DNA of 46,131 nt from Sanguibacter suarezii NBRC 16159. GTDB taxonomy: Bacteria > Actinomycetota > Actinomycetes > Actinomycetales > Cellulomonadaceae. The translations under genes were made by a program, and so were the position numbers. The notes beneath the pieces are model-generated. The model was not told the origin of the DNA and did no database searches. It saw only the letters and a list, made by a program, of their open reading frames with translations. The stretch is taken from assembly GCF_001552735.1 (NCBI RefSeq), contig NZ_BCRT01000002.1, positions 1 to 46,131 on the forward strand, in the 5' to 3' direction. Positions 14,837 through 23,655 of the stretch are shown in pieces (position 1 is the first letter of the stretch; every line of letters starts with the position of its first letter).

Positions 14837-16237
14837 ATGCCTGGATCAGCCCGCGGCGCAGAGTCCGAGGACCGCGACGTCGTCTCGCTCAACCCGCTCT
14901 TCTCCCGGCCGGGAGAGGCGACCGAGCTTCCCCGCAACACACTTCCGTCCGGGGAGTCTCTACCGGAGACCGCCTACCAGATCGTTCATGACGAGGCGAT
15001 GCTCGATGGCAACGCCCGGCTGAACCTCGCAACGTTCGTCGGGACGTGGATGGACCCGCACGCACAGAAGCTGTACGCGGAGACCGTGGACAAGAACATG
15101 ATCGACAAGGACGAGTACCCCGCGACGGCAGCGATCGAAACTCGCTGCTGGAAGATGCTGGCGGGCCTGTGGCACGCTCCAGACCCGGCGAACACGATCG
15201 GCACCTCGACCATCGGATCGTCTGAGGCAGCCATGCTGGGCGGCCTCGCCCTCAAGCGTCGGTGGCAGCACGCGCGTCGGTCGGCTGGCAAGTCCACGGA
15301 CAAGCCCAACCTGGTGCTGTCGAGCGCAGTCCAGGTCTGCTGGGAGAAGTTCTGCAACTACTGGGACGTCGAGGCCCGCTACGTTCCCATTTCCCTCGAC
15401 CACAAGGTGCTCGACGGCTTCCAGCTCGAGAACTACGTCGACGAGAACACGATCGGGGTCGTCGCGATCCTCGGAGTCACCTACACCGGGATGTACGAGC
15501 CGGTGAAAGAGATCTCCGCCGCGCTCGACCGCATCCAGGAGTCGACGGGGCTTGACATCCCGATCCACGTGGACGGCGCGTCCGGTGGCATGATCGCACC
15601 GTTCCTCCAGCCAGACCTCGAGTGGGACTTTCGAGTCCCGCGGGTTGCCTCGATCAACACCTCGGGGCACAAGTACGGGCTGGTGTACCCCGGTCTGGGG
15701 TGGGCTGTGTGGCGCGACGTCGAGTCGCTCCCTGACGACCTGATCTTCCGCGTGAGCTATCTCGGCGGAGACATGCCGACGTTCGCGCTCAACTTCTCTC
15801 GCCCCGGCGCCCAGGTGCTGCTGCAGTACTACTTGTTCCTGCGCCTAGGGTTCGACGGCTACCACAAGGTGCAGAAGGCGTCGCAGGACGTTGCCCTCTA
15901 CCTCTCGGGCGAGATCGCAAAGATGCCGCAGTTCGACCTGTGGAACGACGGAAGCGATATCCCCGTCTTCGCATGGAGTCTCAAGCAGGGCGGCGACACC
16001 AACTGGAACTTGTACCACCTCTCAGATCGCCTCCGCCTCAAGGGATGGCTGGTCCCTGCCTACCCGATGCCCGCGGACCTCGAGGAGCTCACGGTCCAGC
16101 GCATCGTCGTGCGAAACGGTCTGAGCATCGACCTGGCCCGTGCGCTGATCGAGGACCTCAACGCGGAGGTCTCCTATCTCGAGGCCCTGTCTGGGCCCAT
16201 GCCCGTCGAGAACCAGCACCCCGGCTTCCACCACTGA
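14837..16237 (+). CDS. gadB: Glutamate decarboxylase
   Basis: 466 aa, the same length as E. coli GadA/GadB. PLP-dependent: cofactor lysine in INTSGHKYGL (K279), HVDGASGG with the conserved Asp, STIGSSEAAMLGG for phosphate binding, NFSRPGAQV near the active site. Converts L-glutamate to GABA and CO2, consuming one proton in the cytoplasm. RBS GAGGAG 6 nt before ATG. The C-terminus ends HPGFHH, recalling the His-containing tail that closes the active site at neutral pH in E. coli; that equivalence is inference. The antiporter gene follows 10 bp downstream, giving a classic acid-resistance pair. Base composition looks somewhat less GC-rich than neighbouring genes. Confidence 0.95.
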   Translation: MPGSARGAESEDRDVVSLNPLFSRPGEATELPRNTLPSGESLPETAYQIVHDEAMLDGNARLNLATFVGTWMDPHAQKLYAETVDKNMIDKDEYPATAAIETRCWKMLAGLWHAPDPANTIGTSTIGSSEAAMLGGLALKRRWQHARRSAGKSTDKPNLVLSSAVQVCWEKFCNYWDVEARYVPISLDHKVLDGFQLENYVDENTIGVVAILGVTYTGMYEPVKEISAALDRIQESTGLDIPIHVDGASGGMIAPFLQPDLEWDFRVPRVASINTSGHKYGLVYPGLGWAVWRDVESLPDDLIFRVSYLGGDMPTFALNFSRPGAQVLLQYYLFLRLGFDGYHKVQKASQDVALYLSGEIAKMPQFDLWNDGSDIPVFAWSLKQGGDTNWNLYHLSDRLRLKGWLVPAYPMPADLEELTVQRIVVRNGLSIDLARALIEDLNAEVSYLEALSGPMPVENQHPGFHH

Positions 16238-16247
16238 GGGGGCAACG

Positions 16248-17885
16248 ATGTCAACGAACTCACAGGGCGGCCCATCACGAGCGAGCAGCCCGCGATCTGG
16301 ATCCGTCACCCGAGCAGATGGAACTCAGGCACCCAGTGGTACCCCTGTCCCCCCGCATCCATACGGCAAAGACCCAAACCACACAGGTCCCGCGATCGGA
16401 GCACCCGCCGCGTCTGCCACGGCGTTCCTGTCGGTCTTTCAGCTCGCAATGCTTACGGTCGTCACCGTCGCATCATTGCGTTCCCTGCCCGCGATGGGCA
16501 CCTACGGCCTCGGGTCCATCACCCTCTTCGTCATCCCGGCGATCGTTTTCCTCGTGCCGACCGCGCTCGTCGCCGCAGAGCTCGCCACCGGGTGGAAGGG
16601 CGGTGTCTACACCTGGGTCAGGGAAGCCTTCGGCAACCGGCTCGGTTTCGCAGCCATCTGGCTCCAGTGGATCCAGAACGTCGTCTGGTACCCGACACAA
16701 ATTGCTTTCATCGCTGCCAGCCTGTCGTTCGCCATCGGCAACCAAGGGCTCGCTGACAACGGGCTCTACACGGCAGTGGTCATTCTTGTCCTCTACTGGG
16801 GATCGACGCTCATCACGCTCAGGGGCGGCAACCTCTTCGCCAAGGTCGGTTCATGGAGCGGTGTCCTGGGAACCCTGTTCCCCGCCATCCTGCTGATCGT
16901 GCTCGGTGCGATCTGGCTCGCGACCGGGGAGAAGTCAGAGACGTCTCTCGAGGCCTCCGCCGTCATCCCCCCGTGGACAGGGATCGCCTCCATCGTCCTC
17001 GTCGTCTCCAACGTCCTCGCCTATGCCGGGATGGAGGTCAACGCAGTCCACGCGAACGACCTGAAGAACCCGGGCAAGAGCTTCCCCCGGTCGATCGCCA
17101 TCGCCACGGTCCTCATCCTCGTCGTCTTCATCCTTCCCACGATCGCCATGGCAGTCGCAGTCCCCAAGAAGGAGCTAGGGCTGACCAACGGCATCAACCT
17201 CGCCTTCGAGGTCTTCTTCGACAAGTGGGATCTGCCTTGGGCGCTCACTGCGATCTCAGCGCTCATCGCCCTGGGCGCCTTCGCATCGGTCGTCACGTGG
17301 ATCGCCGGTCCGTCACGAGGGCTGCTCGCGGCCGCTCGGACAGGCCTGCTGCCACCTGCCCTCCAGAAGCGCAATGCTGCGGGCGTCCAGGTGGGGATCC
17401 TCGGAGTCCAGGGGATCGTGGTGTCGGTCCTCGCACTGATGTTCATCGTCATCCCGAACATCAACACGGCCTTCATCGCCCTCATCGACATGGCCGCCGC
17501 GCTCTACCTGATCATGTACATGATGATGTTCGCCGCAGCCATCCGCCTCCGAAGCTCCAAGCCGGACGTGGTGCGGACCTACCGGACACCCGCGATGCGA
17601 TTTGTCGCGGGACTGGGATTCGTCGCGTGCGCCGTGGCTTTCATCCTCGCCTTCGTCCCACCTGAGGGGTTCACGGGCCTACCTTCGGGTGCCTACCCCT
17701 TCGTGGTGGCCGCAGTGGTCATCGTCCTCGGCGGACCACCGCTCCTCTTCTACGCCATGCGTAAGCCGGACTGGGATCAGAGGACCCCTGACGAGAAGGA
17801 CTCTCCGGAGAACGTGCTGGTCAACCCACCCTCGAAGACCAGCCCAGCATCACCCCCGACGCCCCCTGGCCCAGATCGTCATTGA
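16248..17885 (+). CDS. gadC: Glutamate/GABA antiporter, APC family
   Basis: 545 aa with about 12 membrane segments and the APC opening LSVFQLAMLTVVTVASLRSLP followed by YGLGSITLF, TALVAAELATGWKGGVYTWV and SYAGMEVNAVHANDL-type segments (here LAYAGMEVNAVHAND). Role: exchange of external glutamate for internal GABA at the plasma membrane, completing proton removal with GadB. A hydrophilic N-terminal stretch of about 45 residues and a hydrophilic C-terminal tail of about 40 residues (from KPDWDQ) are present; the tail resembles the C-plug that gates E. coli GadC by pH, which is inference. ATG 10 bp after the gadB stop; the run ends at a strong hairpin at 17897. Another amino-acid substrate is possible but context favours GadC. 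Confidence 0.88.
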   Translation: MSTNSQGGPSRASSPRSGSVTRADGTQAPSGTPVPPHPYGKDPNHTGPAIGAPAASATAFLSVFQLAMLTVVTVASLRSLPAMGTYGLGSITLFVIPAIVFLVPTALVAAELATGWKGGVYTWVREAFGNRLGFAAIWLQWIQNVVWYPTQIAFIAASLSFAIGNQGLADNGLYTAVVILVLYWGSTLITLRGGNLFAKVGSWSGVLGTLFPAILLIVLGAIWLATGEKSETSLEASAVIPPWTGIASIVLVVSNVLAYAGMEVNAVHANDLKNPGKSFPRSIAIATVLILVVFILPTIAMAVAVPKKELGLTNGINLAFEVFFDKWDLPWALTAISALIALGAFASVVTWIAGPSRGLLAAARTGLLPPALQKRNAAGVQVGILGVQGIVVSVLALMFIVIPNINTAFIALIDMAAALYLIMYMMMFAAAIRLRSSKPDVVRTYRTPAMRFVAGLGFVACAVAFILAFVPPEGFTGLPSGAYPFVVAAVVIVLGGPPLLFYAMRKPDWDQRTPDEKDSPENVLVNPPSKTSPASPPTPPGPDRH

Positions 17886-17896
17886 CCCTGTGTACA

Positions 17897-17935
17897 CACC
17901 GCGGCACTGACCGTCCCTGGGTCGGTGCCGCGGTG
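17897..17935. terminator. Terminator between convergent gadC and BCKDH genes
   Basis: 16-bp stem with one G-U pair, CACCGCGGCACTGACC / GGTCGGTGCCGCGGTG, and a 7-nt loop. It lies 12 bp after the gadC stop and 26 bp from the E2 stop on the other strand, so it could serve both directions. Confidence 0.85.
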
Positions 17936-17960
17936 AGCACCGCTACAGACGGTGAGCGGG

Positions 17961-19556
17961 TCAGCTCCAGACGAGGGCCTGGGAGGGCTCCTCCAGGACG
18001 GCGGCGACGTCGGACAGCAGGCGGGAGCCGAGGGCGCCGTCGACCAGGCGGTGGTCGAAGCTCAGCGCGAGCTGGGTGACGAAGCGCTTCTTGATCTTGC
18101 CCTTGTGCACCCACGGCTGCTCACGGATCGCGCCGAAGGCCAGGATCGCGGCCTCGCCAGGGTTGAGGATCGGGGTGCCGGTGTCGATCCCGAAGACGCC
18201 GACGTTGGTGATGGTGATCGTCCCGTCAGCCATGTCCGCCGGGCTCGTGCGGCCTGCCCGCGCGGTCGCGGTGAGGTCGGCGATGCCCTGGGCCAGGCCC
18301 TTGAGGCCGAGGCGGTGGGCGTCCTTGATGTTGGGCACCACGAGACCGCGCGGGGTCGACGCCGCGATCCCGAGGTTGACGTAGTGCTTGTAGACGATCT
18401 CCTGGGCGGTCTCGTCCCAGCTGGCGTTGATCTCCGGGTGACGGTTCACCGCGAGCAGCAGCGCCTTGGCCGTGATGAGCAGCGGCGTCACGCGGACGTC
18501 GGAGAACTCACGGTCCTCGCGCAGGCGGGTGACCAGACGCATGGTCTTGGTGACGTCGACCGTGTGGAAGACCGTGACGTGCGGGGCTGTGAAGGCGCTC
18601 GCGACCATGGCTTCCGCGGTGCGCTTGCGCACGCTCTTGACCGGCACGCGGGTCTGGCGTCCGTCGGAGGACACCTGACCGGTGGCCAGCCACGGCGCGT
18701 CGTCGTCGACGTAGGTGGCGAGGTTCCGGGGCTGCGCCTGCGCGCTGTAGGCGAGGACGTCTTCCCGGGTCACGATCCCTCCCGGGCCGGTCGCGTGGAC
18801 GCTGGAGAGGTCGACTCCCATGTCCCGGGCGAGCTTGCGGACGGGGGGCTTGGCGCGGACGGCGAGGGTCCCCGGGCGCGGGGCGACCTGCGTGACGGAC
18901 TGCACCGGGTGCGCGAGCGCGGGCACGACCGAGGCGGGGCGCCCGGCGGGCGCGGCCGGTGCGGTCAGCCCGGCAGCGGCCACAGCGGGAGGGATCGGTG
19001 CGGAGACGGCAGGCGCCGGAGCCCCCTGCTGCCGGACGGCGTCCGGCCGGGCCGGCGCAGCAGGCACAGCGGGCGCGGCTGAGGCGACGGGCGCAGCAGA
19101 CGCCGCCGGCTCGCTCGCCCGGCGGGCGCGGCGGGTGGTCCCGGCGGTCGCGACGCCGTAGCCGACGAGCACCGCGCCGCTCTCCCCCTCGGCCGCCTCG
19201 CTCGACGACCCGCCCTGAACCCCTGCCACGTCCGACGCCGCAGCGACAGGCGCACCAGCAGCAGCCGCAGCACCGGCGGAGCCGGAGTCCGCGGGTCCAG
19301 CGGTGCCGGTGGGGTCGGTGTCGATGACGATGATCGGCTGCCCCACCTCCACGGTCGTCCCCTCGACGGTGAGGATCTCGGCGACCACCCCGGTGAACGG
19401 GGACGGCAGCTCGACGAGAGACTTCGCGGTCTCGATCTCGACGATCGTCTGGTTGACCGTGACCGGGTCACCCACGGCCACGTGCCAGGTGACGATGTCC
19501 GCCTCGGTGAGGCCTTCGCCGGCGTCCGGCATGGTGAAGCGCTCAAAGGTGGGCAT
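17961..19556 (-). CDS. bkdC: 2-oxoacid dehydrogenase E2, dihydrolipoamide acyltransferase (branched-chain type)
   Basis: 531 aa. An N-terminal lipoyl domain carries the lipoylated lysine in ETAKSLVELP (K45). An Ala/Pro-rich linker of about 150 residues follows, then the peripheral subunit-binding domain (KPPVRKLARDMGVDLSSV ... GPGGIVTREDV). The catalytic acyltransferase domain has SFDHRLVDGALGS (DHRxxDG) near the C-terminus. It transfers the acyl group from E1-bound TPP to CoA in the cytoplasmic complex. RBS GAAGGAG before ATG. It lies 158 bp downstream of E1beta in the same direction. No E3 gene is nearby, so lipoamide dehydrogenase must be supplied from elsewhere. Pyruvate dehydrogenase E2 is possible, but an E1 alpha/beta pair of this type favours branched-chain 2-oxoacids. 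Confidence 0.9.
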   Translation of the reverse strand: MPTFERFTMPDAGEGLTEADIVTWHVAVGDPVTVNQTIVEIETAKSLVELPSPFTGVVAEILTVEGTTVEVGQPIIVIDTDPTGTAGPADSGSAGAAAAAGAPVAAASDVAGVQGGSSSEAAEGESGAVLVGYGVATAGTTRRARRASEPAASAAPVASAAPAVPAAPARPDAVRQQGAPAPAVSAPIPPAVAAAGLTAPAAPAGRPASVVPALAHPVQSVTQVAPRPGTLAVRAKPPVRKLARDMGVDLSSVHATGPGGIVTREDVLAYSAQAQPRNLATYVDDDAPWLATGQVSSDGRQTRVPVKSVRKRTAEAMVASAFTAPHVTVFHTVDVTKTMRLVTRLREDREFSDVRVTPLLITAKALLLAVNRHPEINASWDETAQEIVYKHYVNLGIAASTPRGLVVPNIKDAHRLGLKGLAQGIADLTATARAGRTSPADMADGTITITNVGVFGIDTGTPILNPGEAAILAFGAIREQPWVHKGKIKKRFVTQLALSFDHRLVDGALGSRLLSDVAAVLEEPSQALVWS

Positions 19557-19714
19557 GGGGCTCCTTCGGCAGTGCAGGTAGGTGAAGCGCGGTGCTGAGC
19601 CCCTCGCGGGGCCGGTCTGTCAGGTCAAGTGTCGTCGATCCCGGCTGGGACCCTCGACGGTGCGGCGCGGACGCCGGCGATCAGGTCAGGCGGCCCGGCA
19701 GGGCCGTGACCTGG

Positions 19715-20797
19715 TCAGAATGCCAGCGAACGGTCCACGGCGTCGAGCACGCGGTCCAGGCCAGGCAGGTACTCGTGCTCGATCTTGGCCACGGGGTAGG
19801 GGGTGTGGAAGCCGCCCACGCGCAGGACCGGTGCCTCGAGGTCGTAGAAGCAGGCCTCGGTGACGGCGGCGGCGATCTCCGCGCCGGAGCCGAGGAAGGT
19901 CGGCGCCTCGTGGACCACGACGCAGCGGTGGGTCTTGCGCACCGAGGCGATGACCGTCTCGGTGTCGATCGGGGAGATCGAGCGCAGGTCGACGACCTCG
20001 ATGCTCGTCCCCTCCGAGGCAGCGGCCTCGGCGACCTTGAGCGCGGTCGCCACGGTGGGCCCGTAGGCCACCAGCGTGAGGTCGGTGCCCGGGCGGGCGA
20101 CGACGGCCGTGTTGAGGGTCGAGAAGCTGTTCGGGTCAGCGGCCGGGGCTGCGGCATCCCGGGCTCCTGCGGCGTAGGGACCGGCACTGAGGTCCACCGC
20201 GCCCTTCTCCCAGTAGCGGCCCTTGGGCTCGAAGAAGAGCACCGGGTCGGGGCTCGCGATGGCCTCCTGGATCATCGTGAAGGCGTCCTGGGCCGAGCCG
20301 GGCGAGACGACGCGCAGCCCGGGGGTGTGGGCGAAGAGCACCTCGGGGCTCTCGGAGTGGTGCTCGACCGCCCCGATCCCACCGCCGTAGGGCACGCGGA
20401 TGACCACGGGCAGCGTGAGGCGCCCGCGCGAGCGGTAGTGCATCTTGGCCAGCTGGGTGGTGATCTGGTCGAAGCCCGGGAAGATGAAGCCGTCGAACTG
20501 GATCTCGCAGACCGGCCGGTAGCCGCGCAGCGCGAGGCCGATCGCGGTCCCGATGATCCCCGACTCTGCGAGCGGGGTGTCCACGACGCGGTCCTCGCCG
20601 AACTCGGCCTGCAGCGCGTCGGTGACGCGGAAGACGCCGCCGAGCGGGCCGATGTCCTCCCCCATGAGCAGGACCTTCGGGTCGGCGGCCAGGGCCGCGC
20701 GCAGGCCGGCGTTGATCGCCTTGGCGAAGGGCAGCGTCGTCGGGCCAGCGGGCGCGGTGGGTGCGGCGGTGGCGGACGAGGTGGGTGCGGCGGTCAT
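19715..20797 (-). CDS. bkdB: 2-oxoacid dehydrogenase E1 component, beta subunit
   Basis: 360 aa. Transketolase-like pyrimidine-binding and C-terminal domains: LPFAKAINAGLRAALAADPKVLLMGEDIG, DTPLAESGIIGTAIGLALRGYRPVCEIQF, YGGGIGAVEHHSESPE, and EVVDLRSISPIDTETV. Forms the alpha2beta2 TPP-dependent decarboxylase with the gene upstream. The first 20 residues are an Ala/Thr/Pro-rich extension, so the true start could be slightly internal, near LPFAKAIN. Its start overlaps the E1alpha stop by 4 nt (20794-20797), so the two subunits are translationally coupled in equal amounts. Confidence 0.93.
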   Translation of the reverse strand: MTAAPTSSATAAPTAPAGPTTLPFAKAINAGLRAALAADPKVLLMGEDIGPLGGVFRVTDALQAEFGEDRVVDTPLAESGIIGTAIGLALRGYRPVCEIQFDGFIFPGFDQITTQLAKMHYRSRGRLTLPVVIRVPYGGGIGAVEHHSESPEVLFAHTPGLRVVSPGSAQDAFTMIQEAIASPDPVLFFEPKGRYWEKGAVDLSAGPYAAGARDAAAPAADPNSFSTLNTAVVARPGTDLTLVAYGPTVATALKVAEAAASEGTSIEVVDLRSISPIDTETVIASVRKTHRCVVVHEAPTFLGSGAEIAAAVTEACFYDLEAPVLRVGGFHTPYPVAKIEHEYLPGLDRVLDAVDRSLAF

Positions 20798-21954
20798 CGG
20801 TGGCCTCCCTGGGTCTCGGCGAAGGACGCCTCGTAGTCGGCGAACCAGGCGCTCTCGCGGGTCACGAGGGAGTGGTCGGTCGCGTAGACATGGTCGAACA
20901 TGGACGACGCCGCAGGCCGGCCCAGTCCCTTGACGTAGGTCCGCACGCGCTCGCCGAGGGCGGCTGCCTCGGCGTCGAGCTCAGCCTGCGCGGCGTCGTC
21001 CCACAGGCCCTCCGCGACGAGGTAGGCGCGCATCCGGTCGATCGGGTCGCGGTCGCGCCAGTGCTGCTCCTCCTCGGCGGTGCGGTAGCGGGTGGGGTCG
21101 TCAGAGGTGGTGTGCGCACCCATCCGGTAGGTGACAGCCTCGATGAAGGTCGGGCCGCCGCCGGTGCGGGCCCGCTCGAGGGCCTCCTGGGTCGCGGCGT
21201 AGACGGCGAGCACGTCGTTGCCGTCCACCCGGATGCTCGGTACCCCGAAGCCGGCGCCGCGGCGGTAGATCGGCACGCGCGACTGCTTGGCGGTGGGCAC
21301 CGAGATGGCCCACTGGTTGTTCTGGCAGAACAGCACGACCGGGGCGTTGTTGACGGCCGCGAAGCCGAGGGCCTCGCTCACGTCCCCCTGGGAGGTGGCG
21401 CCGTCGCCGAAGTAGGCGACGACGGCGGTGTCGGTGGCCGGGTCACCGGTCCCGACGAGCCCGTCGCGCTGGACGCCCATGGCGTAGCCGGTGGCGTGCA
21501 GCGCGTGCGAGCCGATGACCAACGTGTACAGGTGGAAATTGTGGGCCTGCGAGTCCCAGCCGCCGTGGTCGATGCCGCGGAAGAGCTGCAGCACGTGAGG
21601 CAGGTCGACGCCGCGGGTGTAGGCCACGCCGTGCTCGCGGTAGGAGGGGAAGACCATGTCCTGGGGCGCCATCGCGCGACCGGAACCGATCTGGGCGGCC
21701 TCCTGCCCGAGCAGCGGGGCGTACAGGGCGAGCTCGCCCTGGCGCTGCAGGCTTGTCGCCTCGGTGTCGAAGGCGCGGACCAGGACCATGTCCCGCAGCA
21801 GGCCGCGCAGGGCGTCGGCGTCGAGGTCGGCGACGCGGGCCCGGTAGGGCGCGTTGCGCGCGTCGGCGACGCGGCTGCCGTCGGGGGCGAGGAGCTGCAG
21901 AGGGGTGTCCTCGTCGACCTGGGGCCCCTCGGTCGACTGCATCACTTCGGTCAC
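20794..21954 (-). CDS. bkdA: 2-oxoacid dehydrogenase E1 component, alpha subunit
   Basis: 386 aa from GTG 21954. This start is chosen because AGAGGAG (21960-21966) lies 5 nt upstream; the frame stays open to 22020 but that part would lie upstream of the RBS. The TPP/Mg motif is GDGATSQGDVSEALGFAAVNNAPVV in part (GDG ... NN). YREHGVAYTRG, HNFHLYTLVIGSHALHATG and YRMGAHTTSDDPTRYR are typical of branched-chain E1alpha, including the phosphorylation-loop region. Catalyses oxidative decarboxylation of branched-chain 2-oxoacids. First gene of the run, behind three regularly spaced dyads at 22035-22080. Confidence 0.93.
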   Translation of the reverse strand: MTEVMQSTEGPQVDEDTPLQLLAPDGSRVADARNAPYRARVADLDADALRGLLRDMVLVRAFDTEATSLQRQGELALYAPLLGQEAAQIGSGRAMAPQDMVFPSYREHGVAYTRGVDLPHVLQLFRGIDHGGWDSQAHNFHLYTLVIGSHALHATGYAMGVQRDGLVGTGDPATDTAVVAYFGDGATSQGDVSEALGFAAVNNAPVVLFCQNNQWAISVPTAKQSRVPIYRRGAGFGVPSIRVDGNDVLAVYAATQEALERARTGGGPTFIEAVTYRMGAHTTSDDPTRYRTAEEEQHWRDRDPIDRMRAYLVAEGLWDDAAQAELDAEAAALGERVRTYVKGLGRPAASSMFDHVYATDHSLVTRESAWFADYEASFAETQGGHR

Positions 21955-22032
21955 GCGTTCTCCTCTGGTCGCGGCGCCCGGTGGAGCGCCCTGCGTAGAG
22001 ATGAGACGACACCCGATCACCGGGCGGCGTCA

Positions 22033-22080
22033 ACCTACGTTTGCGTAGGCTACGCCAGCGTAACCTACGGCTCCGTAGGT
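22033..22080. promoter_or_regulatory. Three dyads at 15-bp spacing upstream of the BCKDH operon
   Basis: Sites at 22035-22048 (CTACG-TTTG-CGTAG), 22050-22063 (CTACG-CCAG-CGTAA) and 22065-22078 (CTACG-GCTC-CGTAG). The third extends to ACCTACG-N4-CGTAGGT (22063-22080). Start-to-start spacing is exactly 15 bp. They lie 81-126 bp before the E1alpha GTG, in the region where its promoter should be. The TACG-N4-CGTA layout recalls sites of MerR-type regulators of branched-chain amino acid catabolism such as LiuR, recalled from memory and unverified. Confidence 0.7.
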
Positions 22081-22263
22081 CAAAAGCCCCGCACCCGCGC
22101 AACGCCGCCATCTCCGGCCCCAGGCCTCTGTCAGATGAGACGACCCCAGCCAAACATATCGGACATCGGCAGTGACTCGGCAGGTGTCAGTGCAGGTGGG
22201 GGTGGGTTAGCCCTACCGTGAAGACGTGGGTCGGCGGGCTGGGGAGCGTGCCGCGCGGTCCCC

Positions 22264-22269
22264 TACGGT
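22264..22269 (+). promoter_or_regulatory. -10 element placing transcription start at the histidine kinase ATG
   Basis: TACGGT ends 7 nt before the A of the ATG at 22276, the spacing of leaderless actinobacterial promoters. There is no RBS before this ATG, which supports a leaderless mRNA. No good -35 was seen. The 321-bp gap 21955-22275 otherwise holds the BCKDH operators. Confidence 0.45.
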
Positions 22270-22275
22270 TGCGGC

Positions 22276-23655
22276 ATGGACATCTCCGCCCCGCAGACCG
22301 GCGTGCTCGACCGGACCGCCTGGCACCCCCGCTCCGGCGGCCGGGTGGCCACGGTCGCCCCGGCCCTGACCGACCGACGAGCGCTGCTCACCGCCCCCGT
22401 CGCCCCCGCCACCTGGCGGGCGGTGTCGCAGGCGACCATCGGCTTCCCGGTCCTGCTCGCCGCGGGGATCCTCACGCTCGTCCTCGTCCCGCTGTCCGTG
22501 GGGCTCATCCCGGTCTTCGGCGTCGGCGTCCCGCTGCTGCTCCTCACGCTGGCCGGCGCACGCTGGTTCGCCGGCGTGGAGCGCGCCCGTCTGCGCGCCC
22601 AGCTCGACGTGGTCATCGCCCCCGGTGCCCGCCACCAGGCGCCGAGCCTGCGCAGCTGGGCGGGGCTGCGCGCAGCCCTCACCGAACCGGTCGGCTGGGC
22701 GTCGCTCGCCTACTCCGCCGCAGCACTCGGCCTGGTCTGCGTCCAGGTCTGCGTCGCGTGGGGGCTGGGCCTCGCGCTCGCACTGATCGCCGCGCCCTTC
22801 GTCGTGTGGGACTCCACCCCGACCCGATGGCAGCTAGCCCTGCTCGCGCTGGGCGTGGCCGGCCCGTGGCTGTGGGCCGTCGCCTGCCAGGGCCTGGCCC
22901 TGACGCAGACGCGCCTCGCCGGCGCCCTGCTCAGCCGGTCGAGCCTGGACGCCGACCTCGCCCGCGCCGAGGCGGCCACCGCCGCCGCCCGCGCCGACGC
23001 CGAGCGCGCCGAACAGCGCGCCGAGCACCTCGACGCGACCCGCACCCGGGCCGTCGGCGCGGCCGACGACGACCGCCGGCGCATCGAGCGCGACCTGCAC
23101 GACGGCGCCCAGCAGCGTCTGGTCGCCCTCGGGGTCAACCTCGGCGCCGCCAAGCGCGCCGCCGCCACCGACCCCGCCGCTGCCACCGCGGCCCTCGATC
23201 ACGCCCACCACGAGATCAAGGAGACCCTCGCCGAGCTGCGCGACCTCGTCCGCGGCATCCACCCGGCCGTCCTCACCGACCGCGGCCTCGACGCCGCTCT
23301 CTCCGCGATCGCCGCCCGCCACCCGGTCCCGGTCACGGTCGAGGTGCCCGACGCCGCAGCCCTCGGGGCCACCAGCCCCGGCGCCCAGGCCGCCGCGTAC
23401 TTCGTGGCGGCGGAGGCGCTGACCAACTCCGCCCGGCACGCCGGGGCCACCCACGCAGTGGTCCGCGCCGAGGTCGACGCCGGTCGGCTGCTCCTCACTG
23501 TGGCCGACGACGGCCGCGGCGGCGCGCTCGCCTCCCCCGGCGGCGGGCTCGCCGGGCTGCGCAGCCGCGTCGAGGCCCTCGACGGGACCTTCCACCTCGA
23601 CAGCCCTGCCGGTCGCGGCACCCGCATCACCGTGGAGGTCCCGTGCGCATCGTGA
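22276..23655 (+). CDS. Sensor histidine kinase, NarL/DesK class
   Basis: 459 aa. Residues 50-210 hold four membrane segments in two pairs (FPVLLAAGILTLVLVPL, FGVGVPLLLLTLAGA, SLAYSAAALGLVCV, LLALGVAGPWLWAVAC), resembling the actinobacterial membrane sensor domain PF13796. A coiled-coil (225-265, Ala/Arg/Glu-rich) leads to the HisKA_3 dimerisation domain with RRIERDLHDGAQQRL (phospho-His H275), then the HATPase domain with EALTNSARHAGAT and DDGRGG. It phosphorylates the response regulator encoded next, whose GTG overlaps its last 13 nt. The signal is not identifiable; the third gene of the unit suggests an envelope role. Confidence 0.92.
   Translation: MDISAPQTGVLDRTAWHPRSGGRVATVAPALTDRRALLTAPVAPATWRAVSQATIGFPVLLAAGILTLVLVPLSVGLIPVFGVGVPLLLLTLAGARWFAGVERARLRAQLDVVIAPGARHQAPSLRSWAGLRAALTEPVGWASLAYSAAALGLVCVQVCVAWGLGLALALIAAPFVVWDSTPTRWQLALLALGVAGPWLWAVACQGLALTQTRLAGALLSRSSLDADLARAEAATAAARADAERAEQRAEHLDATRTRAVGAADDDRRRIERDLHDGAQQRLVALGVNLGAAKRAAATDPAAATAALDHAHHEIKETLAELRDLVRGIHPAVLTDRGLDAALSAIAARHPVPVTVEVPDAAALGATSPGAQAAAYFVAAEALTNSARHAGATHAVVRAEVDAGRLLLTVADDGRGGALASPGGGLAGLRSRVEALDGTFHLDSPAGRGTRITVEVPCAS

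Noticed and set aside
22218-23642. Long upstream extension of the response regulator (GTG 22218)
   Set aside because: Overlaps the whole kinase gene in another frame and is Arg/Pro-rich; the receiver domain begins at GTG 23643.
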